Assembly (NCBI GenBank): GCA_015523485.1
Contig: WAKH01000018.1
Coordinates: 1 to 48,667 of the forward strand
Source: Thermodiscus sp.
Lineage (GTDB): Archaea > Thermoproteota > Thermoprotei_A > Sulfolobales > Acidilobaceae
Direction of reading: 5' to 3'
Length of the DNA: 48,667 bases
The first letter of the stretch is position 1; the number at the start of each line of letters is the position of its first letter. Below, piece by piece: positions 40,701 to 47,957 of this stretch. The position numbers and the translations under genes are program-made. Below the pieces are notes generated by a model. That model had not been told where the DNA came from, ran no database searches, and saw nothing but the letters and a program-made list of their open reading frames with translations.

Positions 40701-43676
40701 ATGCTTGCCTTAAAAACCCCATGGAGCCTAGGAATTAATTACTCTCCCCCTGTTACTTATCTGTGGGGACTGGAGATAGTGCCACAGCGTAAAACAAAGA
40801 CATTAGATGAGTTCCTTAAAAAGATCGACAAAGCAGTAAATGGTAGAAGTAAGCTACATACGAACAGCCGTAAAGATAGAGTAAAAACATCACATGGCAA
40901 CCAAGATAAGCCCAATAAAAAGGCGGTGTCAACTTTAGATAATTATCTATTTAGCTCAAAAAAGAAACAAGCTAGAAGCTCTCCGAAGCCCCCGGAGAGA
41001 ATAACGACTAGCAAAGAAGTAGTTGTATCACGTGCTCCAAGTAATATGCTATCTGAACAATTAGTGAGCAAGAAAGCGGAAGAAAAAACCATTATAAAAG
41101 AAAATATGAGACCAGCTAAACAAGTAAAAGCATCAGTTAGTAGTAGAGGCATATTCTTAACCATAGACGAATCCTACGTGAAAGAGGCTTACGGGTATCT
41201 ATTGGATATCAGGTATGATGGATCTCTGGGTAAGGCGGTGGCATTCATATACGATATAAACAAGGATAAACTAGTCAAGTGGATCGATCGAACAGGTCAT
41301 AGGCCATACTTCCTAACGGACGCCACACCAGAGCAACTAGCCGAGATGAAACCCCCGATTACAAGTGATGAGAGGGTTGTTAGCATAGAGGTAGTATCAA
41401 AGACACATCCAATCCAAAGAAAGAAAATCAAGCTTACGAAGATCGTCGTTTCAGATCCACTAGCTGTGAGAAGCCTGCGAGATAGGGTAAAGGAAAATGG
41501 ATTCAATTACTGGGAGGCTGATATAAGATATCACCACAACTACATATTTGACGAGCACCTTATCCCAGGCATGATCTATAAGGTTTCAAAACGATGGAAG
41601 CTCGAGAACATTGACCCAGAGAAGGCTTCTAGGCTCGTGGAGGAGGTATTCCCCGAGGAGTCAAGAGAATTCAAGAAGCTGGCAAGGGAGTGGATGCCGA
41701 TCTTCGAGCAGCCACCTCCGGATATTCCACGTGTAGCGATAGATATCGAGGTATACTCTCCAGAGTCAGATGAGCTACCCGATCAACACAAGGCGCCATA
41801 TCCCGTGATAAGCATCGCTTTAGTCGACAATAAGGGGATGAAGAAGGTACTATTGCTCGACCGGGATGATGTAGACAAGGGGGACCTATCTAACATTGAT
41901 GCGGAGATAGAGCTCTTCTCAGATGAGACCCAACTCTTAATCCGAGCATTAGAAATTATCTCTGAATATCCAGTAGTTTTGACATTTAACGGAGACAACT
42001 TCGACCTCCCATACATTTACAACCGTCTTGTCTCACTCGGTATCGATCCAAACACCCTGCCTTTCGATTTCAAGCAGGACTATGTTACCTTCACACATGC
42101 CCTACACGTGGACCTACACAGATTCTTCGACATAAGAGCTCTCCAAGTATACGCTTTCGGCAACAAGTATCGCGAAAAAAGCCTGGATGCTATAGCCGAA
42201 GCCCTACTAGGAAGGAAGAAAATCCAGCTCGAAAAACCAGTGTCAGAGCTAAGCCTCGAGGAACTCGCCAGTTATAACTTGAGGGACGCCGAACTAACAT
42301 TGGAATTAACAACCTATTCCAATAACCTTGTATGGAACCTAATCATCCTCCTAATGCGTATCAGTAAACTCGGGCTTGAAGACGTAACCCGCACACAGGT
42401 CTCTGGCTGGATCAAGAGTTTAATGAACTGGGAGCACAGGCGGAGAAAATACTTGATACCGTCCAGGGATGAGATAGCCGTATATGGCAATACGGCGAGG
42501 TCACAGGCGATAATAAAGGATAAGAAATACAAGGGTGCAAAAGTCCTACAGCCGCCACAGGGAGTATTCTTCAACATTTATGTACTTGACTTCGCCAGCC
42601 TATACCCGTCGATAATAAAGAATTGGAACCTGAGCTACGAGACCGTAAACAATCCCTACTGTAAGGGTGAGAAGGAAGAGATTCCGGAAGTAGGCCATTT
42701 CGTGTGCCGATCTATACATGGCATATCAAGCCTTATAGTAGGTCTGCTCAAGGACTTCCGAGTGAAAATCTACAAGAAAAAGGCCAAAGATAAATCTCTT
42801 CCAGAATCAGAGAGGCTATGGTACGATACCGTTCAGGCAGCGATGAAAGTCTACGTTAATGCTAGCTATGGAGTATTCGGAACCGAATCATTCCACCTCT
42901 ACTCGCTCGCCGTGGCTGAGAGCGTAACTACAATAGGGAGAATGGTCCTCACAGCAACTGAAGAGAAGGCTCGTGAGCTCGACCTAATCATCCTGTATGG
43001 AGACACAGACTCGGTATTCATATGGGACCCGCCTGAAGAGAAGATTGAAGAGTTAAGGAAGTATATAAAAGAGAGATTCAACCTTGACCTTGAGAAGGAC
43101 AAGGAATTCAAAATTGGATTATTCTCGGGATTAAAGAAGAACTATATCGGAATAACGAGAGATGGCTCTATTGTAATAAAAGGCATGGTTGGTAAGAAAA
43201 GCAACACGCCAGAATTCATTAAGAAGGAGTTCAGGAAAGCCGTTGAAATCCTGTCAGAACTAGACAATCCAGAGGACGTGGTCAAAATCCTTGAGAAAAT
43301 GAGGGTCCATGTAGGCGAGATCTACAAGAAGCTCAGAAAACGAGCCTATACGCTTGACGAACTTGCGATAAGGGTAATGCTATCAAAAGATCCAAGAGAA
43401 TATCGGAAGAATACGCCTCAACACGTAAAAGCAGCACTCCTATTGAGGAAGAATGGGATAAGGGTTGGTAAGGGATCAATAGTCTCATTCGTAAAAACAA
43501 AAGACAGTCTCGGCGTCAAACCGGTAAAGCTAGCTAAACTCAGCGAAGTAGACACTTCAAAGTACTTCGACTACGTGAAAACCGTGTTCGAGCAGATGTT
43601 ACTGGCGCTAGGTGTACACTGGAATGCATTGGGAGGATCGGCTTTAACCGATCTATTAAACCGTGCAGAACATTAG
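40701..43676 (+). CDS. polB1: DNA polymerase B1 (replicative family-B polymerase)
   Basis: All family-B motifs are intact: exonuclease AIDIEVYSP (D348, E350), TFNGDNFDLPYI and YNLRDAEL; polymerase motif A DFASLYPSII (about 630), motif B KVYVNASYG (716-724) and motif C YGDTDS (766-771). The body aligns by eye with Sulfolobus Dpo1. The ~150 residues before the conserved ILTID-like start are basic and low in complexity and include two LDxxL repeats. At 991 residues it is about 100 longer than Sulfolobus Dpo1. ATG 40701 fits a leaderless start 25 bases from CATTATAGG; GTG 40779 is an alternative. Confidence 0.96.
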   Translation: MLALKTPWSLGINYSPPVTYLWGLEIVPQRKTKTLDEFLKKIDKAVNGRSKLHTNSRKDRVKTSHGNQDKPNKKAVSTLDNYLFSSKKKQARSSPKPPERITTSKEVVVSRAPSNMLSEQLVSKKAEEKTIIKENMRPAKQVKASVSSRGIFLTIDESYVKEAYGYLLDIRYDGSLGKAVAFIYDINKDKLVKWIDRTGHRPYFLTDATPEQLAEMKPPITSDERVVSIEVVSKTHPIQRKKIKLTKIVVSDPLAVRSLRDRVKENGFNYWEADIRYHHNYIFDEHLIPGMIYKVSKRWKLENIDPEKASRLVEEVFPEESREFKKLAREWMPIFEQPPPDIPRVAIDIEVYSPESDELPDQHKAPYPVISIALVDNKGMKKVLLLDRDDVDKGDLSNIDAEIELFSDETQLLIRALEIISEYPVVLTFNGDNFDLPYIYNRLVSLGIDPNTLPFDFKQDYVTFTHALHVDLHRFFDIRALQVYAFGNKYREKSLDAIAEALLGRKKIQLEKPVSELSLEELASYNLRDAELTLELTTYSNNLVWNLIILLMRISKLGLEDVTRTQVSGWIKSLMNWEHRRRKYLIPSRDEIAVYGNTARSQAIIKDKKYKGAKVLQPPQGVFFNIYVLDFASLYPSIIKNWNLSYETVNNPYCKGEKEEIPEVGHFVCRSIHGISSLIVGLLKDFRVKIYKKKAKDKSLPESERLWYDTVQAAMKVYVNASYGVFGTESFHLYSLAVAESVTTIGRMVLTATEEKARELDLIILYGDTDSVFIWDPPEEKIEELRKYIKERFNLDLEKDKEFKIGLFSGLKKNYIGITRDGSIVIKGMVGKKSNTPEFIKKEFRKAVEILSELDNPEDVVKILEKMRVHVGEIYKKLRKRAYTLDELAIRVMLSKDPREYRKNTPQHVKAALLLRKNGIRVGKGSIVSFVKTKDSLGVKPVKLAKLSEVDTSKYFDYVKTVFEQMLLALGVHWNALGGSALTDLLNRAEH

Positions 43677-43721
43677 CAATTTATGTTTAGAAGCTATCTT
43701 TAACTAGATCCTGGTGGTAGT

Positions 43722-45308
43722 TTGCCGTCTAGAGGGGGTGTTGCATTCTCTAATGCAGTTATTGCAATTGTCCTCATAGTCATAATCATCGCCGGAATTA
43801 TCCTGTGGATAACAAAGCCGTGGAGCGTGGAGCCAGTCACTACCACAACTAGTACGACTAGACCAGAATATTCCCAGTTAACGATAGGTGTGGTCTCAAG
43901 CAAGATAGTATTGGACCCAGCCGTCGCAGACGACTATGTCTCATGGGAAATCCTCTCAAAGGTAATGGAAGGCCTCGTGAAAATCGATCCCAAAACAGGC
44001 GCCATTAAGCCAGGCATTGCTGAGAGATGGTCGACCCCTGATAACGGGCTAACATGGATATTCATATTGAGGAAAGGAGTGAAATTCGCTGATGGAACTG
44101 AGTTAAAGGCAGAGGACGTAGTAAGAAGTATCCAGAGAGTCATGATAATTAGAGGATCCTATTCATGGTTAGTGACAGAATTCGTGTATAATATACAGGC
44201 TCTGAATGATACCGCGGTAATGATAAAGCTAAAGAAATCAGTCCAAGACTTCCCTGTTATCGCAAGCCTGCCTGTTTACTACATAGTCCACCCCAATTAT
44301 CCACTACAGAACCCAGTACCTGGAGCAACTTACGGTGGAGTGGGTCCGTACAAGATTGACTCAGTGACCACCAACCAAATCATCCTGTCCGTAAATCCAA
44401 ACTACTACGGTGAGCAGCCAGGAACCAAGAAACTCGTCTTCAAGCTTTATCCGAGCAGCTCAGACTTAAGGAGCGCGTTGGAAAATGGAGAAATAGATAT
44501 TGCATGGTGGGGCCTAACGCAGGAAGATGCGGCCAAACTAAAATCTGAAGGCTACAATGTCATTACATCTGATAAGACCGCTGTCAAGATCCTAGCTTTG
44601 AAGGTTTCAGGTACTAGGCCTACCCATCTCCCAGAAGTGAGAAAAGCAATTGCATACGCGGTAGATCCACAAGCCGTTTCAAACGCCTTACCAGGCGATT
44701 ACGACGAACCAGTTCTCAGCGTTATCCCCTCAAACTACATTGGATATACCGAAGCATACAAGAATTATACAGGTAAAATGATTGACAAATCTAAAGAATT
44801 ACTGAGAAAGGCTGGATACGGCGAATTCAACCTCCTAAGACTGACCCTAATAATTTCGTCAAGTACATATGGTTCAAGCGACCTCGCTATAGCCAATGAA
44901 ATCAAGAAGGACATTGAAGAGACGGGCGTTGCTTTCGTCGAGATAAAGGATCTTCCACATGACGCGTTTCTAGGAGCCATATTAACAGGGGACTATGATA
45001 TGGCACTCATTACTCTATACCCAATATATCCCGATCCAGCATTTTACATAATGCTAAGCGTGTATAGTAAAGCGAACAAGTATCTTGGAATAGGATATGT
45101 TAATCCACAAGCAGATACCCAGATTGAACTGGCCTTGTCAACCGTAGATTACTCTCTCCGGGCAAGAATATACGAAACCATTCAAACTACTTATCTGAGC
45201 CATGACGTTCCACTAGTACCGTTAGTCGAATTCCCAACGTTCGCCGCGATGAAGAGCGACATAACAGGCGTAGAAATACTGCCAAATATGTTCCTATCAA
45301 CTCCCTAA
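43722..45308 (+). CDS. ABC-type solute-binding protein (SBP family 5) with pilin-type signal
   Basis: A family 5 extracytoplasmic binding protein of 528 residues: SRGGVAFSNAVIAIVLIVII (class III, prepilin-peptidase-like signal: basic plus Gly, then a hydrophobic stretch), a Thr-rich stalk (TTTTSTTRPEYSQ), then LDPAVADDYVSWEILSKVMEGLVKIDP and WIFILRKGVKFADGTELKAEDV, typical of peptide/oligosaccharide binding proteins. In Sulfolobus such signals assemble binding proteins into bindosome-like structures. The start is TTG 43722 after GGTGG. No permease or ATPase gene is adjacent, so its transporter is encoded elsewhere. Confidence 0.88.
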   Translation: MPSRGGVAFSNAVIAIVLIVIIIAGIILWITKPWSVEPVTTTTSTTRPEYSQLTIGVVSSKIVLDPAVADDYVSWEILSKVMEGLVKIDPKTGAIKPGIAERWSTPDNGLTWIFILRKGVKFADGTELKAEDVVRSIQRVMIIRGSYSWLVTEFVYNIQALNDTAVMIKLKKSVQDFPVIASLPVYYIVHPNYPLQNPVPGATYGGVGPYKIDSVTTNQIILSVNPNYYGEQPGTKKLVFKLYPSSSDLRSALENGEIDIAWWGLTQEDAAKLKSEGYNVITSDKTAVKILALKVSGTRPTHLPEVRKAIAYAVDPQAVSNALPGDYDEPVLSVIPSNYIGYTEAYKNYTGKMIDKSKELLRKAGYGEFNLLRLTLIISSSTYGSSDLAIANEIKKDIEETGVAFVEIKDLPHDAFLGAILTGDYDMALITLYPIYPDPAFYIMLSVYSKANKYLGIGYVNPQADTQIELALSTVDYSLRARIYETIQTTYLSHDVPLVPLVEFPTFAAMKSDITGVEILPNMFLSTP

Positions 45309-45360
45309 AGCAATTAATCACTACGAGAGATATCTACCCTATTTCCAATAATATAATGAT

Positions 45361-45426
45361 GAAGGGCTATGATGAACGACTTCGGATCTGAAAAATAATG
45401 TTGATCCGTGTGAGGTCTGAGCCCTT
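45361..45426 (+). ncRNA. C/D box guide sRNA
   Basis: This element lies in a 130-base gap between convergent genes. It reads, in order: stem arm AAGGGC (45362-45367), C box ATGATGA (45369-45375), a 12-nt guide, D' box CTGA (45388-45391), a 6-nt spacer AAAATA, C' box ATGTTGA (45398-45404, one mismatch from RTGATGA), a 12-nt guide, D box CTGA (45417-45420) and stem arm GCCCTT (45421-45426) complementary to the first. Both guides have exactly the 12-nt spacing normal for archaeal box C/D RNAs, which bind L7Ae, Nop5 and fibrillarin for 2'-O-methylation. A TATA-like AGATATCT (45328-45335) is 25 bases upstream. Confidence 0.85.
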
Positions 45427-45438
45427 ATACTTAGCTAA

Positions 45439-46107
45439 TCACATTAAGTTTTCCAGCAGAGTCTTAGAGCACCCACCCACGAACCTCATCCTTTTGATAG
45501 ATTTTTCCTGACCTTGCACAAAGAGATTCCCAAGTAAGCCCTCTTCCGAGGGTGATAATATCAAGACTTCCCCGATTCCATTCAATTCAGACATAAGAGC
45601 CAATATTAAAGCGGAATAAAGGAGGACTAGCTCGTTATCTGAGCTTTCCACGACTACTATCGCCTTAGACTCGCGTGGTATATAGAATGATACAGGTAGC
45701 TGGATGCCCGAAGGGCTTGCTAGGTATGCATTTTCTAAGTACTCATGCCCTTTTGCTTGCAACAAGCTCTTGATTTCTTTCTTACACTCAATAGTAGAGT
45801 CGGATGAGAGTAGTAGCTTATACAGGGCCTTCATGGCTAGGAGTGCTAGCATTCCCTTGTCTGTTAGACTGTAATATATTTCCCTACCTATCTTCTTGGA
45901 TGATACCGCACCGCCATTTTCGAGCATTCTGAGATACTTAGCCGCTGTACTACTATTAAGATTACATCTATTTAATATATGAGTTTTTTTGGATGAACCA
46001 TGTGATAATTGTACTAGGACACACTTGAATATATCAAAGTAGCCCCTATAGCGCCTGCTATGTGTATCTCGTTCCATAATCTCTTCACTGTATAGTTTGA
46101 TGTTCAA
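45439..46107 (-). CDS. Winged-helix transcriptional regulator with C-terminal sensor-like region
   Basis: The N-terminal ~90 residues form a winged helix (GYFDIFKCVLVQLSHGSSKKTHILNRCNLNSSTAAKYLRMLENGGAV followed by REIYYSLTDKGMLALLAMKAL), of the archaeal wHTH type with a C-terminal helix. The remaining ~120 residues (YIPRESKAIVVVESSDNELVLLYSALILAL) resemble an alpha/beta domain I cannot assign. The start is TTG 46107 after GGGTG, or ATG 46077. The stop is 12 bases from the end of the C/D sRNA, so the two are convergent. It may regulate the neighbouring solute-binding protein. Confidence 0.75.
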   Translation of the reverse strand: MNIKLYSEEIMERDTHSRRYRGYFDIFKCVLVQLSHGSSKKTHILNRCNLNSSTAAKYLRMLENGGAVSSKKIGREIYYSLTDKGMLALLAMKALYKLLLSSDSTIECKKEIKSLLQAKGHEYLENAYLASPSGIQLPVSFYIPRESKAIVVVESSDNELVLLYSALILALMSELNGIGEVLILSPSEEGLLGNLFVQGQEKSIKRMRFVGGCSKTLLENLM

Positions 46108-46203
46108 ATGTTATGCACCCTTGTTACTCCGTGTCAAGAGCCTTGTTGACGCGTTAATATCTGAATGGTTTGATAATACATGTAAAACCATCGATGATAA
46201 CGT

Positions 46204-46313
46204 TGGTGGGCCCGCGGGGATTTGAACCCCGGACCACGGGGTCCCGAGTCGGGCACCGCCCCCTGTCGGGGCTCGGCGTACCCCGCATCCTAGCCAGGCT
46301 AGACGACGGGCCC
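46204..46313 (-). tRNA. tRNA-Pro(CGG) with a 32-nt intron and encoded CCA
   Basis: On the minus strand: acceptor GGGCCCG, D arm with AGCCTGGCTA loop, anticodon stem CGGGG/CCCCG, variable TGGTC, T arm CGGGG-TTCAAAT-CCCCG, acceptor CGGGCCC, discriminator A and encoded CCA. Between the anticodon stem arms are 39 bases instead of 7. Removing 32 leaves loop CTCGGGA: U33, anticodon CGG, G37 and A38, as in tRNA-Pro. The intron would be 46249-46280 (junction 31/32), or one base later (32/33, loop TTCGGGA). Neither is the canonical 37/38 site. Confidence 0.88.
46248..46280 (-). other. tRNA-Pro intron (noncanonical position, junction ambiguous by one base)
   Basis: This 33-base span covers both possible 32-nt introns. 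It is GC-rich and can form CCCC-gaca-GGGG. The intron's CCGAG can pair with the exon's CTCGG across the 3' junction, as expected for a bulge-helix-bulge splice motif, though I could not draw a canonical one with certainty. Confidence 0.7.
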
Positions 46314-46357
46314 TTCATTCCGTTTTGTGTTCATCATTAGTAACAGGAGTCATCCAG

Positions 46358-46366
46358 TTATAATAG
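46358..46366. promoter_or_regulatory. Putative bidirectional TATA element for tRNA-Pro and the XRE regulator
   Basis: TTATAATAG reads as a TATA box on both strands. It is 45 bases upstream of the tRNA and 39 bases upstream of the ATG at 46405. The assignment is positional only. Confidence 0.35.
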
Positions 46367-46404
46367 TTTAGGAGAAGATATTTAGACTCTAGCTTAATTT
46401 CTTA

Positions 46405-47178
46405 ATGATGGTGATTCGACCATTGTCTATAACGAGGCCTGGAGACTACGTGATCGCTATAATAGCTAGGCGTATTGCTGGAGACATTGTAATGAGTGAA
46501 GATCCAGGTTCTGCGCTCAGGAAATGGAGAGAATATTTTGGAGCAAGCCAGCATGAAGTAGCAAAACAAATGGGTGTCTCAGCAAGCGTAGTCAGCGACT
46601 ATGAGAAGGGGAGAAGGCTCCCTGGAGCCCGGTTCATCCATAGATTTGTCTCAGCTCTAATAGTAATAGACCAGTCGAGAGGCTGGACAAAGATTCAAGA
46701 ATTAACTAGGACGCTGGGCCTTCCGGCTGGAGCGATCATCGACATGAGAGAGTTCAGAGAAGCATTGACAATTGAGCAATTGCTAGAAGCTGTGAAGGGC
46801 GTCCTTCTCGCCCCTGACTATCCAATAAATAAGAGGGTCTATGGCTATACGATTGTTGATAGCATTAAAGCGATCGCAACATTATCTGGCATGCAATTCT
46901 ACGCCCTGCTCGGTGGGACCCCTGAGCGTGCAATTGTATTTACAGGCGTACGCATGGGTAGGAGTCCGATGGTGGCAGTAAGGGTTTCACCAGTAAAGCC
47001 AGGAATCGTAGTCATACATGGTCCAAGGGAGAAATTGGATCCTCTAGCAGTTGAACTTGCAAAGCTTGATGGCGTGCCATTAATACTTAGCTTAGCCGAG
47101 TCTGTTGATGAGCTAGTTAAGGGTCTAAGAAAGTATAGCGTTGGGGAGGCTATTCTTCCTGTTGGAGCTTTAGGATAG
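46405..47178 (+). CDS. XRE-family HTH regulator with conserved archaeal C-terminal domain (COG1709-like)
   Basis: A Cro/C1-type HTH occupies about residues 37-75 (LRKWREYFGASQHEVAKQMGVSASVVSDYEKGRRLPGA). A C-terminal domain of ~120 residues follows with GTPERAIVFTGVRMGRSPMVAVRVSP, a stretch I recall from a widespread archaeal regulator family. The target is unknown; the C-terminal domain suggests ligand sensing. ATG 46405 or 46408 is the start; a later ATG at 46492 would still keep the HTH. The 3' end overlaps the convergent nac gene by 29 bases. Confidence 0.85.
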   Translation: MMVIRPLSITRPGDYVIAIIARRIAGDIVMSEDPGSALRKWREYFGASQHEVAKQMGVSASVVSDYEKGRRLPGARFIHRFVSALIVIDQSRGWTKIQELTRTLGLPAGAIIDMREFREALTIEQLLEAVKGVLLAPDYPINKRVYGYTIVDSIKAIATLSGMQFYALLGGTPERAIVFTGVRMGRSPMVAVRVSPVKPGIVVIHGPREKLDPLAVELAKLDGVPLILSLAESVDELVKGLRKYSVGEAILPVGALG

Positions 47179-47506
47179 CCTCAGCTATATCTCCTCCAGT
47201 TTCTTCGAGGGCCTTCCTGGCCTCTTCAAGCGATACGCCCGCCTGTTCTGCTACTAGGGCAACATCTTCCTCGGTGAATGGTGGCTTTTCCTCTTCCTCT
47301 TTCTTCTCGACCTTCTTGATTTCACCAGTTATGTATAGCATTGGTGGTTGGCCCTTAGCCTTCATGATCATAACTTGTGGATCTTCAACCATGAGCTGTT
47401 CTCCTGTGTCGAGTTCTATGGTAACCTTTATGGCATTGACTTCTTCTAGTTTTATTCCAAGCCTTTTCATAGCTTTCTGCAGATCTCGGGGGCTCATGCC
47501 GAACAA
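47150..47506 (-). CDS. nac: Nascent polypeptide-associated complex protein (aNAC)
   Basis: The 118 residues have the archaeal NAC layout: a short basic RNA/ribosome-binding N-terminus (SPRDLQKAMKRLGIKLEEV), the NAC beta-barrel (AIKVTIELDTGEQLMVEDPQVMIMKAKGQPMLYITG-like), a charged linker and a C-terminal UBA domain (TEEDVALVAEQAGVSLEEARKALEETGGDIAEAILKL). The homodimer binds nascent chains at the exit tunnel. The start is TTG 47506 (six bases after GGTGA, matching MFxM starts of relatives) or ATG 47497. It overlaps the XRE regulator gene at its 3' end. Confidence 0.95.
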   Translation of the reverse strand: MFGMSPRDLQKAMKRLGIKLEEVNAIKVTIELDTGEQLMVEDPQVMIMKAKGQPPMLYITGEIKKVEKKEEEEKPPFTEEDVALVAEQAGVSLEEARKALEETGGDIAEAILKLQQEE

Positions 47507-47589
47507 TGAACTTCACCAGGGATACTCTTGGATGGTTCTAGGTTAAATCTGCATAATGAGAAGAATTGGGTTTATAGGAAAATATTTGT

Positions 47590-47955
47590 TTATTTTCCAA
47601 GAGCTTTAAGTAACGCTATCAGTCTGCCAAGCCCTTTGGCGACTTCGGGGTCTTTTAGGCTAGCGAGTAACTCACTTAGACTCGCTGGTTTTGAGTCTTC
47701 TTGGAGGGCCTCGGCGACGTCTCCTAGCTTGTTTAGGAGGCCTTCGATTGAGTCTCCCAGTTTCATTGTTCCAGTCGTGATTACCATGTCGAATATGCGG
47801 TTGATCACTTCTGGCTCTGTGATGGCTACTAGCATGTCTAGTAGTCCGCTTTTCTCGAGGTTCTTGACTAGTTCTAGTAGTTTTGATAGTACTTCTTGGA
47901 ACTCTGGATTTTCGAGTTCAGTTAAGAGTTGTGCAAGAGGGTCCCTCTCACTCAT
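47590..47955 (-). CDS. DUF1641 protein
   Basis: A 121-residue helical protein with NLEKSGLLDMLVAITEPEVINRIFDMV and SLKDPEVAKGLGRLIALLKALG, the pattern of DUF1641 proteins that commonly accompany SQR-like flavoproteins in Archaea. The track starts at a GTG overlapping the upstream stop; ATG 47955 follows GGGTGGTAGG. It abuts the SQR-like gene (three bases between), so they form one operon. Its role is presumably accessory, perhaps in assembly or membrane association of the flavoprotein. Confidence 0.85.
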   Translation of the reverse strand: MSERDPLAQLLTELENPEFQEVLSKLLELVKNLEKSGLLDMLVAITEPEVINRIFDMVITTGTMKLGDSIEGLLNKLGDVAEALQEDSKPASLSELLASLKDPEVAKGLGRLIALLKALGK

Positions 47956-47957
47956 TC

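Noticed and set aside
45356-45362. Second ATGATGA just before the C/D RNA
   Set aside because: It would put the C box outside the terminal stem and give a non-standard spacing. The copy at 45369 fits stem and spacing, so this one is likely coincidental.
46204-46313. Canonical 37/38 intron in the tRNA
   Set aside because: That position leaves a loop beginning TACGCC without U33 and no sensible anticodon.
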